64,000 bases of DNA, from positions 45,143,206 through 45,207,205 of the forward strand of contig OZ018338.1 of the NCBI GenBank assembly GCA_963969495.1. The letters are read 5' to 3'. Each line of letters opens with the position of its first letter. Position 1 is the first letter of the stretch. A model generated the notes under the pieces. The model made no database searches. It worked only from the letters and a program-made list of their open reading frames with translations, and was not told where the DNA came from. This document shows positions 25,888-37,411 of this stretch, in pieces. The translations under genes and the position numbers were made by a program. The stretch comes from Ceratothoa steindachneri (taxonomy: Eukaryota > Arthropoda > Malacostraca > Isopoda > Cymothoidae).

Positions 25888-26255
25888 ATGGCCTTTTTAG
25901 ATTTAGCCAGGGGTACTGGACCCGCAGCTCCCTTTTTGCAAAGATTATGCAGTGTTGATTCCATAGGATGTAGCAATTGCAATAAATATTACTATGGAGA
26001 TCCCAGTAAAGAATTACAAGCTCATGTAAAACAGCACCAACTTAATGTACGGAACCATAGTAAGCAATCTGCCCTTTTGCTTGTATCATTTGAACAACAG
26101 AATCAGCTAGAAGAGTACCAAATTTTCATTAAATGTGGCAATTATATTTCTAAAAACATTTTAGAGTGTATGTCTATTAGAACCTTCATAACTTTTAGCA
26201 TAGGCTATAGTTTGTTTTCGCTAGACCCAATCATTACTTCCTATATAAAAGATTA
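25888..26255 (+). pseudogene. Penelope-like element endonuclease fragment (GIY-YIG type)
   Basis: The frame reads SIGCSNCNKYYYGDPSKELQ, then HVKQHQLNVRNHSKQSALLL and CGNYISKNILECMSIRTF. This follows the C-terminal GIY-YIG endonuclease of Penelope-like retroelements: a Cys-x-x-Cys, a Y-x-G core, a basic helix, an Asn/Ser-Lys-x-Ser-Ala-Leu segment, and a terminal helix leading to the x-E-x-x-x-I pattern. No reverse transcriptase is visible upstream, so only the 3' end survives. It ends just left of the Tc1 element at 26269. Confidence 0.5.
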
Positions 26256-26524
26256 AGTTAAGATGTTACAGAATTTTGGGCCTCCTAAAAGGCATTTGTG
26301 AAAATGTCTTCCAATCTCCGCTATCTACTTTTTAGGCCAATATTTAACCTACATTTTGGTATTTCTTGAAAAGGTTTTTGAGAGTAATGGCGAAAGGGCA
26401 CGGAATCGGTTCTTTTCAATTAATGAAAATTCTAACACACGTAAAACTTTATGTAATAAATAAAATATAACTATAAGAAAAAATGGTGTATAGGAAAATA
26501 TTTATAAGGATAATAGTGAAATTT

Positions 26525-26908
26525 GACAATGCAAAAGTTTACAACACACTTATATAAATATGGTTTAATACTTCGTTGCATAACTCTTGTTGTCAATTAC
26601 AGTTTCAGGCGCTTCAAGTGGACTCTTACGATCTTCTACAGCTGGTTGGGTGGATTTTGCTTCATTCTTCCGAGCATATTTTCTTTGAATCATATAAGTT
26701 TCGCACATCTTGTTTCTGGACCATGAGTTTCAATTCACTCCACAGAATTTCAATGGAGTTCAGGTAAGGAAATTGACTCAACCCTTCGAAAACATTAATT
26801 CGACCTCTATGCAAAAAATTCTTAGTTTGCTTTGATGTACCCTTGAGGCCATTGACTCATTGAAATGTCCAGTCTGGTTTCAATTTCAGAGAGCCAATAC
26901 TAGATTTC
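26525..26908 (-). pseudogene. Tc1-like transposase, C-terminal half
   Basis: Read right to left: IGSLKLKPDWTFQ, then GTSKQTKNFL, INVFEG, and YLNSIEILWSELK, the DLNPIENLW box with the catalytic Glu of a DD34E enzyme. Then comes a C-terminal helix ending near LTTRVMQRSIKPYLY. The QDNDPKH box that holds the second Asp is degraded to VNGLKG. Several stops are present. The join to the N-terminal half would read NNLRIK then SSIGSLKL, which is the expected continuity for Tc1. Confidence 0.72.
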
Positions 26909-27097
26909 CCATGTTGTAAGAGTAGATGTAGGTAGGGATTTAGAGTAATGGTGTGTGGACAGATAGCGCAAAGTACACCAGTGGTGAAAAGAGAAAGGGG
27001 TGTGGAAGGGTGCAAAGAAATGCTAGAGCCTGGTGATCAGGCCTATCGATTTTAAGTATTTTTTGGTTTTCTAGTTTCTTTGTTGTCTTTGAGTTAG

Positions 27098-27101
<4 letters not shown>

Positions 27102-27170
<69 letters not shown>
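27102..27170. repeat. (TA)n tail of LINE L3
   Basis: About 69 bp of TA repeat directly abut the 3' end of L3: reverse-strand TTGAACGCC, ATATTATA, then TA repeats. It is interpreted as the element tail. Confidence 0.9.
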
Positions 27171-27173
<3 letters not shown>

Positions 27174-27479
27174 GGCGTTCAAGCCATTTGTCTTCAAAAT
27201 CAATTAATGTCTTTGGATATGATATGCACATTTGCTGTTGTGGTAATAATTGCTTTATTAATTACTTGATTGTTTTGCTTAGTTTTTGTTTTTTTCATAT
27301 ATTTTGTAATGTGTGTAATTTGTATTTTTTGTTTCTTCGTGCATGTCTTCTTCGGTAAATTTTGGTCTTCATCGGTAGATGTGAGTCTTCATCGGTGAAT
27401 TTGTAGTAATCGGTGAGGTTTCATAGTTAGGTTAGCTTTTTCTTAGTCGGGTTTGTCTATATTGGTTTAGGGCAAAAAC

Positions 27480-30147
27480 ATTCTATCATCATGCGTAGAA
27501 CAGCACTTCTGCTCCTCCAGCTAAAACTCAGGTGGAACTTGGAAATCTGGACGCTTTCATCGTCCAATTCACGCTTAACCTTTTCCAGCATATTCCTTGT
27601 CCGTTCTTCTATGATAATGTTAATGGGACTTAACTCCGCGTCCCGGTGCAGCTCTTCTTGGCTTCTTCTTTCTAATCAGCGTGTACCTGTAATTAGGTAC
27701 GTACATTTATTCTGCCCCACTTGTAGTTCCCTCTTTTGTGTCTTCGAGACACACGAGAGGGCGGAAACGGGGTATAGCAGCGTCGATCTTACAAGTGAAT
27801 TGTAGATCTTTTTCTTATTGCTTTGGCGATGATTTCTGAACCTATATAGTCTTGACTGCAGCAGTGGCCTTGGTGATTCGTTCTCGGACGTGCTTCTTGT
27901 ACCTGGATGAGGTAATCTTCATTCCAAGTACATTGAATTACGTGGTGTAGGAATATTGTCCATCCCCTAGCCTGACGTCGTAAAGTAGTCTCCTGCCTAT
28001 CAGGACAACTTTGAACTTTTCCTGGTTTGTGCGGATCTTCCACTGGGCCTCGTATGTGTTAAGATTTTGTTTTTCAATTTCTGCTGCTGTCATTCGAGCT
28101 TGCCAAGGCGCATTCCTCCTTGGACAAGTTATTATCTGGGTGAAATTATCGGCGAGTTAAATGTTGAGGCAAGTGGGGCTTACAGGGGCCGGGACATCCG
28201 AGGTGTAAATCAAGTATAGAGTGTGGGACAGGCACTCCCTTCCTCTTGTGGGAAGCCCGCAGTGAGCGAAAACTTTGATCCGTCCGTGCACCCTAAACTG
28301 ATGTACGCTGCTCTATCCATGACATAGTCACAGAGAGTTCTTTCTCAGTTTTCACTTAGGCCACACCTTATCAAACGCCTTTGATACATCCCGACAAACA
28401 ATGTCCACGTAACTCTTTTCCCGTTTTGCATAAGCTAGCTTTTCCGTAATGGCATTAATCGCCTTCTCCGTACTTTGCTTCCTCCTAAACCCGAATTGGT
28501 GTGGGTTGTAGAGGGAGTTCTTCTCCAGGTGAGACACCAGTCTTTTGTTGAGGATCTTCTTGAAGAGCTTCCCGCCAAATTCTAAAGTGATAATGGCCGA
28601 TAGCTCTCCTTTAACGATGGGTTCTTTCCATGCTTAGGCAAGAAAATCATTTTAGCCGTTTTATAAGCATCTGGAAATTATTCCGTGTTCAGACAGGCGT
28701 TATATATTCTTCTCATCCCTTCTATGACATTGGCTGGTGCCTTTTCAAAGTTAAGCTTTGTAAGCCCCGATTGTCCTGGGGCTTTTTATCGGAATGAGGA
28801 GAGTAGCGCGCCGAGTAGTTCTTCTTCGGTAATCTCGGCGTCTCCGTCGCGCTGTCTATCCACCTGGTGGTGAGGGTGCGTCTTGTGTATTTGTTCGTTA
28901 AGTTCTTCGATGATGTTACTTTCAAACTCTAGGTCATAGTCTTTGTTTTCCTCTTCAGTTATACTAAAGATATTTTCCCAATAACTTCGGAATATCTCTT
29001 CAATTCTTCCTTCTTCCGTTTCGATGTTTCCATCTTCCATTTGTAACTCGATCTTCCGCTTCTTCTTCCCAGTCGATCCTTTAAGATTCCTGATCTTTCT
29101 CCAAAATTCTTTGGGAGACGTTTCGTGATTGAGACTATCGATCGCGTCCTCCCATCTTCTACACTGTTATTCGAGGATCAACTGCTTCACTTCTTTTTTG
29201 ACTTCTTTACTTCGCTGTATTGAGTGAACTGACGCATTCACAATGTTGATTCCATACAATAACTTCAGCTCACGGTATAATTCTTTCATATATTTGGTCT
29301 ATCTGTAGGTAGAGATGGTCCTATACCCGGATTAATGGATACAAGCCCTATCTGCGTTGATGATATGGTTATTGAGGTCGTCGAGTGCCTCGCCAATCTC
29401 CTCGAGAATTGCCTCATCCAAGTTTGGCGAATCGTAGGCCTCAAGAAGGCGCGCGTACCGTCCAGTCTGTTTTTTGTAGTTCTTTCTGACCACAGCTGGA
29501 ACTTGTATAGAGTTCCTGTTGATAGTGAGTAGGATCCATATATGGTCACTACATGGTCTCTGGACTGGTTCCATGTAGTAATTGAACGGCAGCTGACGAT
29601 TCGCCAGACAGATGTCTGGTTTTGTTGCACTTCCTGCTCTGACATATGTGGGGAAGTGGGGGCCTATTCGCTGGGTAATATTTCTGTCTAGCAACAGTTC
29701 CAGGCTTTTTACTATACCGTTGAAGGTCTTGTAACCGGATTCACGGCATCTGGCGTTCAGATCCCCCATTAATATAGTGGGGGCTCTTCTGCCAAATAGG
29801 CCAGTGAGAGTGTGAATTGGTAACACATCTCTCCTTGGCGGTTGATATACAGCAATGCTTAACTTTCCTAAGTCGAGTTCAACCTCAATCGCGAGGTAGG
29901 ATTCTTCGATATTTCTTATCTGCTTGTATTTATTCTCTTTCTCTATTGCAATAGCGTCTCCGTCGTACCGCTCCTGCGAATAATTTGTGATCAATACATC
30001 GAAGTTCCAGATTTTCATTTCTGCTCTACGCGTGTCGATCCCGTGTTTTGAAATTAAGATGATGTCCGCATCAATTTCTCTGAATACATTTCCGTAAAGA
30101 ATTCTTTTCGTCATTCATTCGTTGGTATTAATTTCCAGTATCTTCAT
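27480..30147 (-). pseudogene. LINE L3 ORF2 (endonuclease + reverse transcriptase) pseudogene
   Basis: From an ATG at 30147 the endonuclease reads LISKHGI (Lys in place of the catalytic Glu), ERYDGDAIAI, MGDLNARC, ATKPDICL and CSDH. A linker follows (ETSPKEFWRKIRNLKG near 29100). The reverse transcriptase has KMIFLPKHGKNPS (~28640), HQFGFRRKQSTEKAI (~28490), VDIVCRDVSKAFDKVW (motif A, ~28380) and LADN in place of the catalytic ADD (~28155). The C-terminal region continues to about 27480. At least five frameshifts or stops, plus two altered catalytic residues, make it inactive. The nearest relative in the window is L4. Confidence 0.82.
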
Positions 30148-30174
30148 TGCGTTCCGTAACATAGTGAATTGTTT

Positions 30175-31147
30175 TTACCTATTTTTCTTCATATTCTTCT
30201 TCTTGAGGGGTGGTTGGGCGGTTTTACTTTGCCCAGAGTTTTCCTTTTTCGGAGGGGGACTCGGGGTTTTGGACTTGCTTTTCGTAGCTCGTGTACCGTT
30301 GCAGGGGCTTTCTTCGTTGTCAGAAGAGTAGTTTATCCCCTCACTTTCAGCCTTTTCCTCTTCGTCGTTCTCTTCGGATTCCTCAGATGAGGGAGCTTCA
30401 ATAATCTCCTCTAATCCAGACTTGACGCTATTATTCTTTATGACTGAGTCCTTGAGTGCCTTTGAACATTCGGGGTCTTCAGGCATAATTACTGAAGAGA
30501 GATTATTCGCCTTCAGGAGAGTATTCAGTACCTGGTTGTAGCAGCCGGGTTTTACTGCATTTGCCACATTCGCGTGGGTAATGCAGATTAATATCTTTCT
30601 ACTTAAATCTTCGGTGATATTCATTTGTGCAAGTGCAGATGCAGGCTTTATCTCCGCATCCTTCTTAGCGGCGTTCGCGTATGTAGTTTCTTTGGCTTTC
30701 CTCTCTTCTTCTTCCTTTATCTGAATAATTTCGCGGCGCTTGTGTTTACCTTTAGGCATCTTTTCTTGGTGCTCTTGCATATCGGTGCCCTTCTGTGGCG
30801 CATTCACTGCACCACAGTTTGTTTTTGTCCGGGCATGTCGATGTCGTGTGCTCTTCAGGTTTGTAGCATACAAAGCACATTTGGATGTTATTAAATTTTT
30901 GTTGTCGTATATTTTCGCCTGGAATTCTCATATTGAAAACCAGTATTCCATTCTGCCTCGATTTTTTTGCCATTTCTGTGGTAGCGAAATTTATTTTGAA
31001 AACGTGGGTGTGTTTGCAAAATTTTATTATTTCGCGAACTTGGGTCCAGGGATTTCTCTTGGTAATCTCTTCCTTGAGCTCCTCGGGTGTATGATCACTC
31101 ACCCAGTTCTCTACTTTCCGGCAGATCACGCTTCTATTTGGGGCCAT
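30175..31147 (-). pseudogene. LINE L3 ORF1 (zinc-knuckle gag-like) pseudogene
   Basis: It starts MAPNRSVICRKVENWVSD at 31147 and continues through VREIIKFCKHTHVFKI. A tandem zinc-knuckle pair follows: CFVCYKPEEHTTSTC, then CSECATEGHRY. A frame change near 30785 is followed by a long hydrophilic tail with KETTYANAAKKD, ILICITHANVANAVKPGC and an acidic serine-rich C-terminus (SSEESEENDEEE). This is the best preserved ORF1 in the window and serves as the reference for L1 and L2. Apart from the one frameshift it is open for over 320 codons. Confidence 0.8.
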
Positions 31148-32149
31148 TTGTGAAGGGGGTTTTCGCTTCTAGGTCAGTGTTCCTTAGGACCCTCGCTCCC
31201 TCTTCCGATAGGAGCTGGTCCACGTCGTTTGGTCTCGGAACACATGGCGATGAAACCAGATGAAACTTTAATAAGTTTCACTAGTGCCACTTTAGCTCGA
31301 TGTAGAAGGTTTCGCATAGGTGCCTCTTTTCAAGGTTCTTCATTCCGGGGATGGTTCTTAGGGGGACCCTCTTAGTGAGGGTCTCCATAGTCTTCGTTGT
31401 CCTCTTGTGATGTCTTCTTTATTCGTAAACCAAAGTGTAATTATGTTTTTTTTTGGAGTGAAGAAGAAAGTTATGACGTCGTAAAGGAGTTAATGGATAC
31501 TCTAGGTAGATTTAGGTATAAGTCCAATAAATGGTGAAAAAACGCCCCAGTCCATTTTCCTGTTGTTCCCCCGCTAGTTCGCTGACAGAATGATGGATGG
31601 ATGGGATGAGTCTCGATTGGGAACCTCAAGAGGGATGAGTTGTGGTGGACTGGTTGCAGTAGCAGCCGAATCAACGACCGCTAAAGTTTTGCCACCCCCT
31701 CACGGGCACTAACGCCATAACTGCATCCAACTACATAGAGACGGGTGTACTTCCGTCTATGACTCTGGCCGGGTCCCCCAGGCGTTAAGGATTTCTCCTC
31801 CGTCCGGGACTCGCAGTTATGCCCCAATTTCGAGATAATTTCTGACTTACCCTTCTGCTGTGTGTTACGCCTCAAACCAGTTTTCACATAAGCCCTTAAT
31901 TATGTCAGTCCAAGTAGCAGGCATAGTTAAGACGAAATCAATGAATACCAGACATCCGAGCAGATTCACACGCAGAGCGATAGACGGGAGCAGTGAGGTG
32001 CTTAAGCCCTCATTGAATTATCAGTCTTCGATGAAAATTAGTATCTCTCTTTTCGAAGGGTGAAGTGGGATTCATCGTAAGACTTCCAGAATAGGCGCTC
32101 TTCTATGTAGGCGGTGCTCAAAGTCCGTCACTAAGCAAGTAAAAATGCT

Positions 32150-32920
32150 TTATCCGAAGGTTGTTAGCATAGCGTAGTAGTCCAAAATTCCCATATACAT
32201 TTATTCGTTAGACTACCACCATTCTTGCAATCCCTGATGAGAAAAAACAACCCCATACCCTGATTGATGACCACAGAGTTTGACTGTCGTGATCATATTA
32301 TTTGGGACCTAGGCTGCACACTATTTTCTCTAACCCTGGCTATTGAATTTTGACCAAAAGTTCTAATTTTGTTTCATCTGAGCAAAGAATTTGTCCGCAA
32401 AAGCTGTCGTTTTATTTGAATGTTTATTTCCAAACACCAAACTAGCTTTAGAGTGATATAAATTCTTATGGAGTGGGATCATTCTTGGAGTACGAGAAAC
32501 GCAATCATAAGGACGCAGCGTTCTACTTATTGTATCCTTGCTAACCTCAAAACCCCCCTTTTTTCAAAATAATCCTATAGCTCTTAAGAATATAAGTAGT
32601 CTGTAGGCTATCACATACTCCTCTAACAAAGTCTTTGAGCTGCACGTTCCGTTAACATCCAAGGGTCACCTAACCGATCCAAAGGATGAAATGAATTACG
32701 AGACTTTCAGTTCCGTATTATGGTACCAACTGAATTTAGAGTTACTTTAAGCTGTACAGGGATCTTTCTGCATCTAATGCCAACCTTATTGAGGGGTATA
32801 AGGCGTTTACGAAGTTCTTGACTAATTTGTTTGTTTTTCCCTATAATGAAGATGTTGACGTAAGGAAAGACGAAGTAGCCTTAGAAGATGATGAAAAAAA
32901 CCCGCATTTCGTTAGGAATA
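32150..32920 (-). pseudogene. Tc1-like transposase, N-terminal half
   Basis: Read right to left, helix-turn-helix segments appear (IPVQLKVTLNSVGTIIRN near 32760-32700). They are followed by the region of the first catalytic Asp, GQILCSDETKLELL (~32390), the WGCFF block (~32255), and YANNLRIK at ~32150, where the coding similarity stops abruptly. Several frameshifts and stops occur. The 5' terminal inverted repeat lies at 33169. Confidence 0.62.
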
Positions 32921-33162
32921 TTCTAGATATTCAGAAAACTATGAGGATTAGTTTTTAATGATACATTGTTGTATTCAAAATTTTTGCGTTCCAAATTGCA
33001 CTATTATCTCAATAAAGTTTTTTGTTCACTATTTTGTTATTTTTCCTGTTACATTGGATTTAAAAAATAAAGTCCTACATACGTTGTAAATTTTATTAAC
33101 CTGCGTTAAATAAAATTATGCACATTTGCATTTCTAACGGTGTTGTAGACTTTTGCGGCCCA

Positions 33163-33169
<7 letters not shown>

Positions 33170-33227
<58 letters not shown>
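33170..33227. repeat. (TA)n microsatellite
   Basis: A ~58-bp TA run with one C. It borders the right end of the Tc1 element on one side and an inverted-repeat hairpin on the other. Confidence 0.95.
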
Positions 33228-33230
<3 letters not shown>

Positions 33231-33360
33231 CCATTAAACCCCATTGAAAGAGAAAACGAAAAAAAAATTTCTTGCAGTAATATTTTTATTTCCTTTTATC
33301 GAAAAAATCCGTGCAAGGAAAAATTATTCCATTTTCTCTTTCAATGTGGTTTAATGGATT
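33228..33360. repeat. 133-bp palindromic hairpin, MITE-like
   Basis: The left arm begins AATCCATTAAACCCCATTGA and the right arm, read in reverse, AATCCATTAAACCACATTGA. Pairing continues through GAGAAAA and looser matches for about 45-48 bp, leaving a loop of ~35 bp. It has no coding content. Size and terminal inverted repeats suggest a miniature inverted-repeat element in TA-rich DNA; a structured RNA gene is an alternative. Confidence 0.6.
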
Positions 33361-33388
33361 CATTTTCATCATTCTCTCGTGCTACTTT

Positions 33389-33390
<2 letters not shown>

Positions 33391-33472
<82 letters not shown>

Positions 33473-33479
33473 TATATAT
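33391..33479. repeat. (TA)n microsatellite
   Basis: An ~89-bp TA run lying between the two hairpins. Confidence 0.95.
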
Positions 33480-33511
33480 TATTTTTCAAGATGAAGGCAG
33501 TGAAAAAAATT

Positions 33512-33627
33512 AATCCAAGCGTTATTCTAAATCCATTTATTCAGAGTAACTACGTTCGAACTTGTGCGCTCGTTTCAGCGAATATATGTTATATTGGAAT
33601 AAATGGAATTAAAAGGAATGCTTGGAT
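33512..33627. repeat. 116-bp inverted-repeat hairpin, MITE-like
   Basis: Left-arm landmarks are ATCCAAGCGTTATT and ATCCATTTATTC. The right arm in reverse carries ATCCAAGCATTCCT and TTCCATTTATTC. The arms are ~33 bp with several mismatches and the loop is ~50 bp. It differs in sequence from the hairpin at 33228 but has the same size class and setting between TA tracts. Confidence 0.5.
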
Positions 33628-33681
33628 ATTTTTTGTCATTGGCTTCGGCTTCGGCTTGAAAATTAAATTACGCCTCACCGA

Positions 33682-34539
<858 letters not shown>

Positions 34540-36346
34540 AAACTTAACGCTGGAATAAAATCAACTATCGGCCCACTCGTAATCGCTAGAGGATATCAAC
34601 TCCTTCGTCGTAATCATTTACCGTTGAAAAATTTGCTAAAGATTTTTGGCAATGGAAAAACTATTATCTTCACGGAAGATATAATGGCAGATACATAACT
34701 TGGGGTTATACATCATACAATAAAAAAAGAAGCCTAGATCTCATACTAGAAAGAAATCTTGCAACTCAAACTGGCTAAAATTTCTGGAGCACCTACCAAG
34801 CCGGATATAGTCCTAACTAGTAAATAATTTCCTTACAGTTAGTAAATTGAGAAGAGACCAACATTCAAGTCAATCATGAAGCTGTTAAATGACATTTCGG
34901 CTTTATTTTTATAATAAACAATAAGAGAAAGAATTGAATATCTAAAGGTTGGTTGAGAACAAATTATAAGATTACTTAAACAATGTTGTCCAAAAAATAT
35001 AAATTTGATTACTTCAGAAGATACTGATAAAGAATTAAGCAGCTCACCTCTCCCCTTATTCAACAAGACAATCATACATAACCCAAAATAAAATATAAAT
35101 CTATATCTGAACCAGAAGGCAAACCTGAAATTAAAGAACTAGTGGAAGGATACCAAATACACTGAATTCTCCCAGAACCCATCCATATATATTCGGGCAA
35201 GCTATAAAAAGTTTAAAAGGGAAATCAACTCCAATGTTACTTAGAATTTATTCAGAAGAAAGACAGATATTGGATACTCTGTACCAAATTCAAGAATCCT
35301 TCATGAATCACTTATCTAAAGTTTTATCAATATCCCCCAAAAGTTGAGAACTTCGATATTTAATTTTAAAATGATCATATATATTAAATAGGGCTGGGAA
35401 CTGAAATGAATATCGATTCGAATTTCGATTTGAGTTTGGCATTTTAAAAATATCAATTCGGATTTCGATTCGAGCCCTCTATATTTTTTTATTCAAATTT
35501 TTCGGCTCTTCAATTTTTTAATATGGATTCAGCTTCAAATTAGATTTTAGTTCGAGTTCAGCCTGCATTTTTAATGCCTAAATCTATTATTTCCAGAGTT
35601 CTGTATGTTTTTTTCTCGTAAAATATAATTTATAACAAAATAACTTATAAAACTTCTCCCCCTCTTATTAAACATTCTCCTTGAGTTGAAGTAAATTCGT
35701 TATTTACTGTGTTATTTCTTGTTTACTATAGCTATCCATATGTACCAGATGCTCAAATTGACTGAGTACTTTTCTATTAAAATTAATGGGTAAAATATAC
35801 GTAAAGTCCCAATACACGAAAACCGTATGTAAGGATGAAAGAACCGCAGTCAAATGGAAGTTTTTAATGGGATACTACATACTACATTTTTTTCTCTATT
35901 GAAATATTATGCTATAAAAATACAGAACACACGAAGAATTTTTAAACATTGTACATTAAAATATTGTGCAAATAAACTGGTAAAACATATATTACAAATT
36001 TTCCTAATTATATTGAAATATTATGCAATAAACATACAGAATACAAATAATATATTATAAGAACAACTTAAGCTCTTTTAAAAACAAACTTGACAGCCAA
36101 ATGGTGAATATATTTGACATAATTTAAATTCACAATAGCATAGATAATTGCAAGGGAAATCATAGAGTAGGTTGAAATTTTATCCTAGTACATATCTCAT
36201 TAGCCTATGATATTATAGCTATGTATTTAAGACAAATATGGAATATTATATACGATATAAGTATGAATTAAACTATATTTATTGATACAACTACAAGTAA
36301 AGTAAGACATATAAAAAGTAAATTGCAAATATATACTACACACATA

Positions 36347-36348
<2 letters not shown>

Positions 36349-36418
<70 letters not shown>
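36349..36418. repeat. (TA)n microsatellite inside the hAT element
   Basis: A ~70-bp TA run near the 3' end of the hAT transposase gene, followed by TGTGTG. A TTATG pentamer repeat lies at about 36627-36650. Confidence 0.92.
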
Positions 36419-36423
<5 letters not shown>

Positions 36424-36642
36424 ATTTTCATGGAAACGCTGCATTCATGGAAACATAACATATAATAGTTTACTGCATATTAAAATTTGAGTGAACCACT
36501 AAGATATTTTCTATATTTTGTGGTAATAAACTATTTCGTTGCATTATGGATGCATTATGTGTGTGGGATTTGATGGATACGGATGCCTTTTGATAGGCCC
36601 GTGTGGCTTTGTTCATCCGTGAAATTATGTTATGTTATGTTA

Positions 36643-37411
36643 TGTATGACTTAAGATTAATTTAAAAGTGGAAAACAATCTTTCAACAGACACTTGCGTC
36701 ATCGGAACTGCATGAAGAACTCGAGCTAGCTCATGTAGCACTGCACATTTAAGCTTCATAGAATTCCACCATGCAATAAGATTACTACCTGATGGGATTC
36801 TTTCATCGTTAGCAAAGTTTTTAAGAGCCGATATAACATCATGATTTATGAGTGTGGCACTTACTTTGCTTTTTTCGGCTTTTTCAAGTGCCTTCTCCAA
36901 ATCGTTTTCGTTTAAATTAGTTGTAGTAGTAGGATCCAAATCGTTCTGCTCTTTAGATTCAAATGCATCATTAAGCAATTGCAATTTCGCGTGCAATTTT
37001 CGTAGATGTTCGAGAGCATTTTCATGGTCTGATTGGGAAAGCAAAACATTCCGCCTAGGATCTAGAAATAATCCTGCTACGAATAGTTTGCTACTAAATA
37101 GTTCTTATTTACGAATCGAATTGCATCCTGCAGGTTGCTAGAAATAGTGCATTGCATTTTAGGAATTCACTTTGTAATTAAACCAAAGCATATAAAAGTC
37201 ACCTAGAGTTAAATTTTGCTTTTGCAATTGCACAGTCACAATCTTTGCTGGCTCCAAAGCTAGTTTGATTTCTTTTAACTTCTCCTAAGATTTATGAGAG
37301 AGGCGCATATCACTTCCTATAATTGCAATTAATTCGCCAATGAATAGTTTCAATGTCAGTAAGCGTGCAATCATGTCGAAAGTGGAGCACTAGCGGGTGA
37401 CCAAATCAATA
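36643..37411 (-). pseudogene. hAT transposase, C-terminal part
   Basis: It resumes at the insertion point with IDLVTR, then CSTFDMIARL. Further on are LFVAGLFLDPRRNVLLSQSD (~37080) and the C-terminal dimerisation region: ERIPSGSNLIAWWNSMKLKC, LARVLHAVPMTQVSVERLFS. The last 134 codons are open. The hAT dimerisation domain is unmistakable, and a stop replaces the expected Trp after IDLVTR. Confidence 0.85.

Larger units (their letters stand above)
27102..32149 (-). mobile_element. non-LTR retrotransposon L3 inserted in Tc1
   Basis: The order on the reverse strand is a GC-richer leader (~32149-31148), ORF1 (31147-30175), ORF2 (30147-~27480), and a 3' region of ~310 bp. The 3' end is GGCTTGAACGCCATATTATA followed by (TA)n (27170-27102). 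The 3' region has short GATGAAGAC-type repeats (27340-27410). The leader from 31440 to 32149 is assigned here only because it fills the Tc1 interruption. The 190 bp between the tail and the Tc1 sequence (26909-27101) are unexplained. Confidence 0.65.
26269..33169 (-). mobile_element. Tc1-like element split by LINE L3
   Basis: The N-terminal half of a Tc1 transposase lies at 32150-32920 and the C-terminal half at 26525-26908, both on the reverse strand. Between them sits a 5.24-kb block containing LINE L3. Without that block the element would be ~1.66 kb, the normal size of Tc1 elements. The outer ends are weak inverted repeats: CAGAATTTTGGGCC at 26269 and, in reverse, CACATATTGGGCC at 33169. 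Each is bordered by TA (26267-26268 and 33170-33171). The right border TA is the first of a (TA)n tract. Confidence 0.68.
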
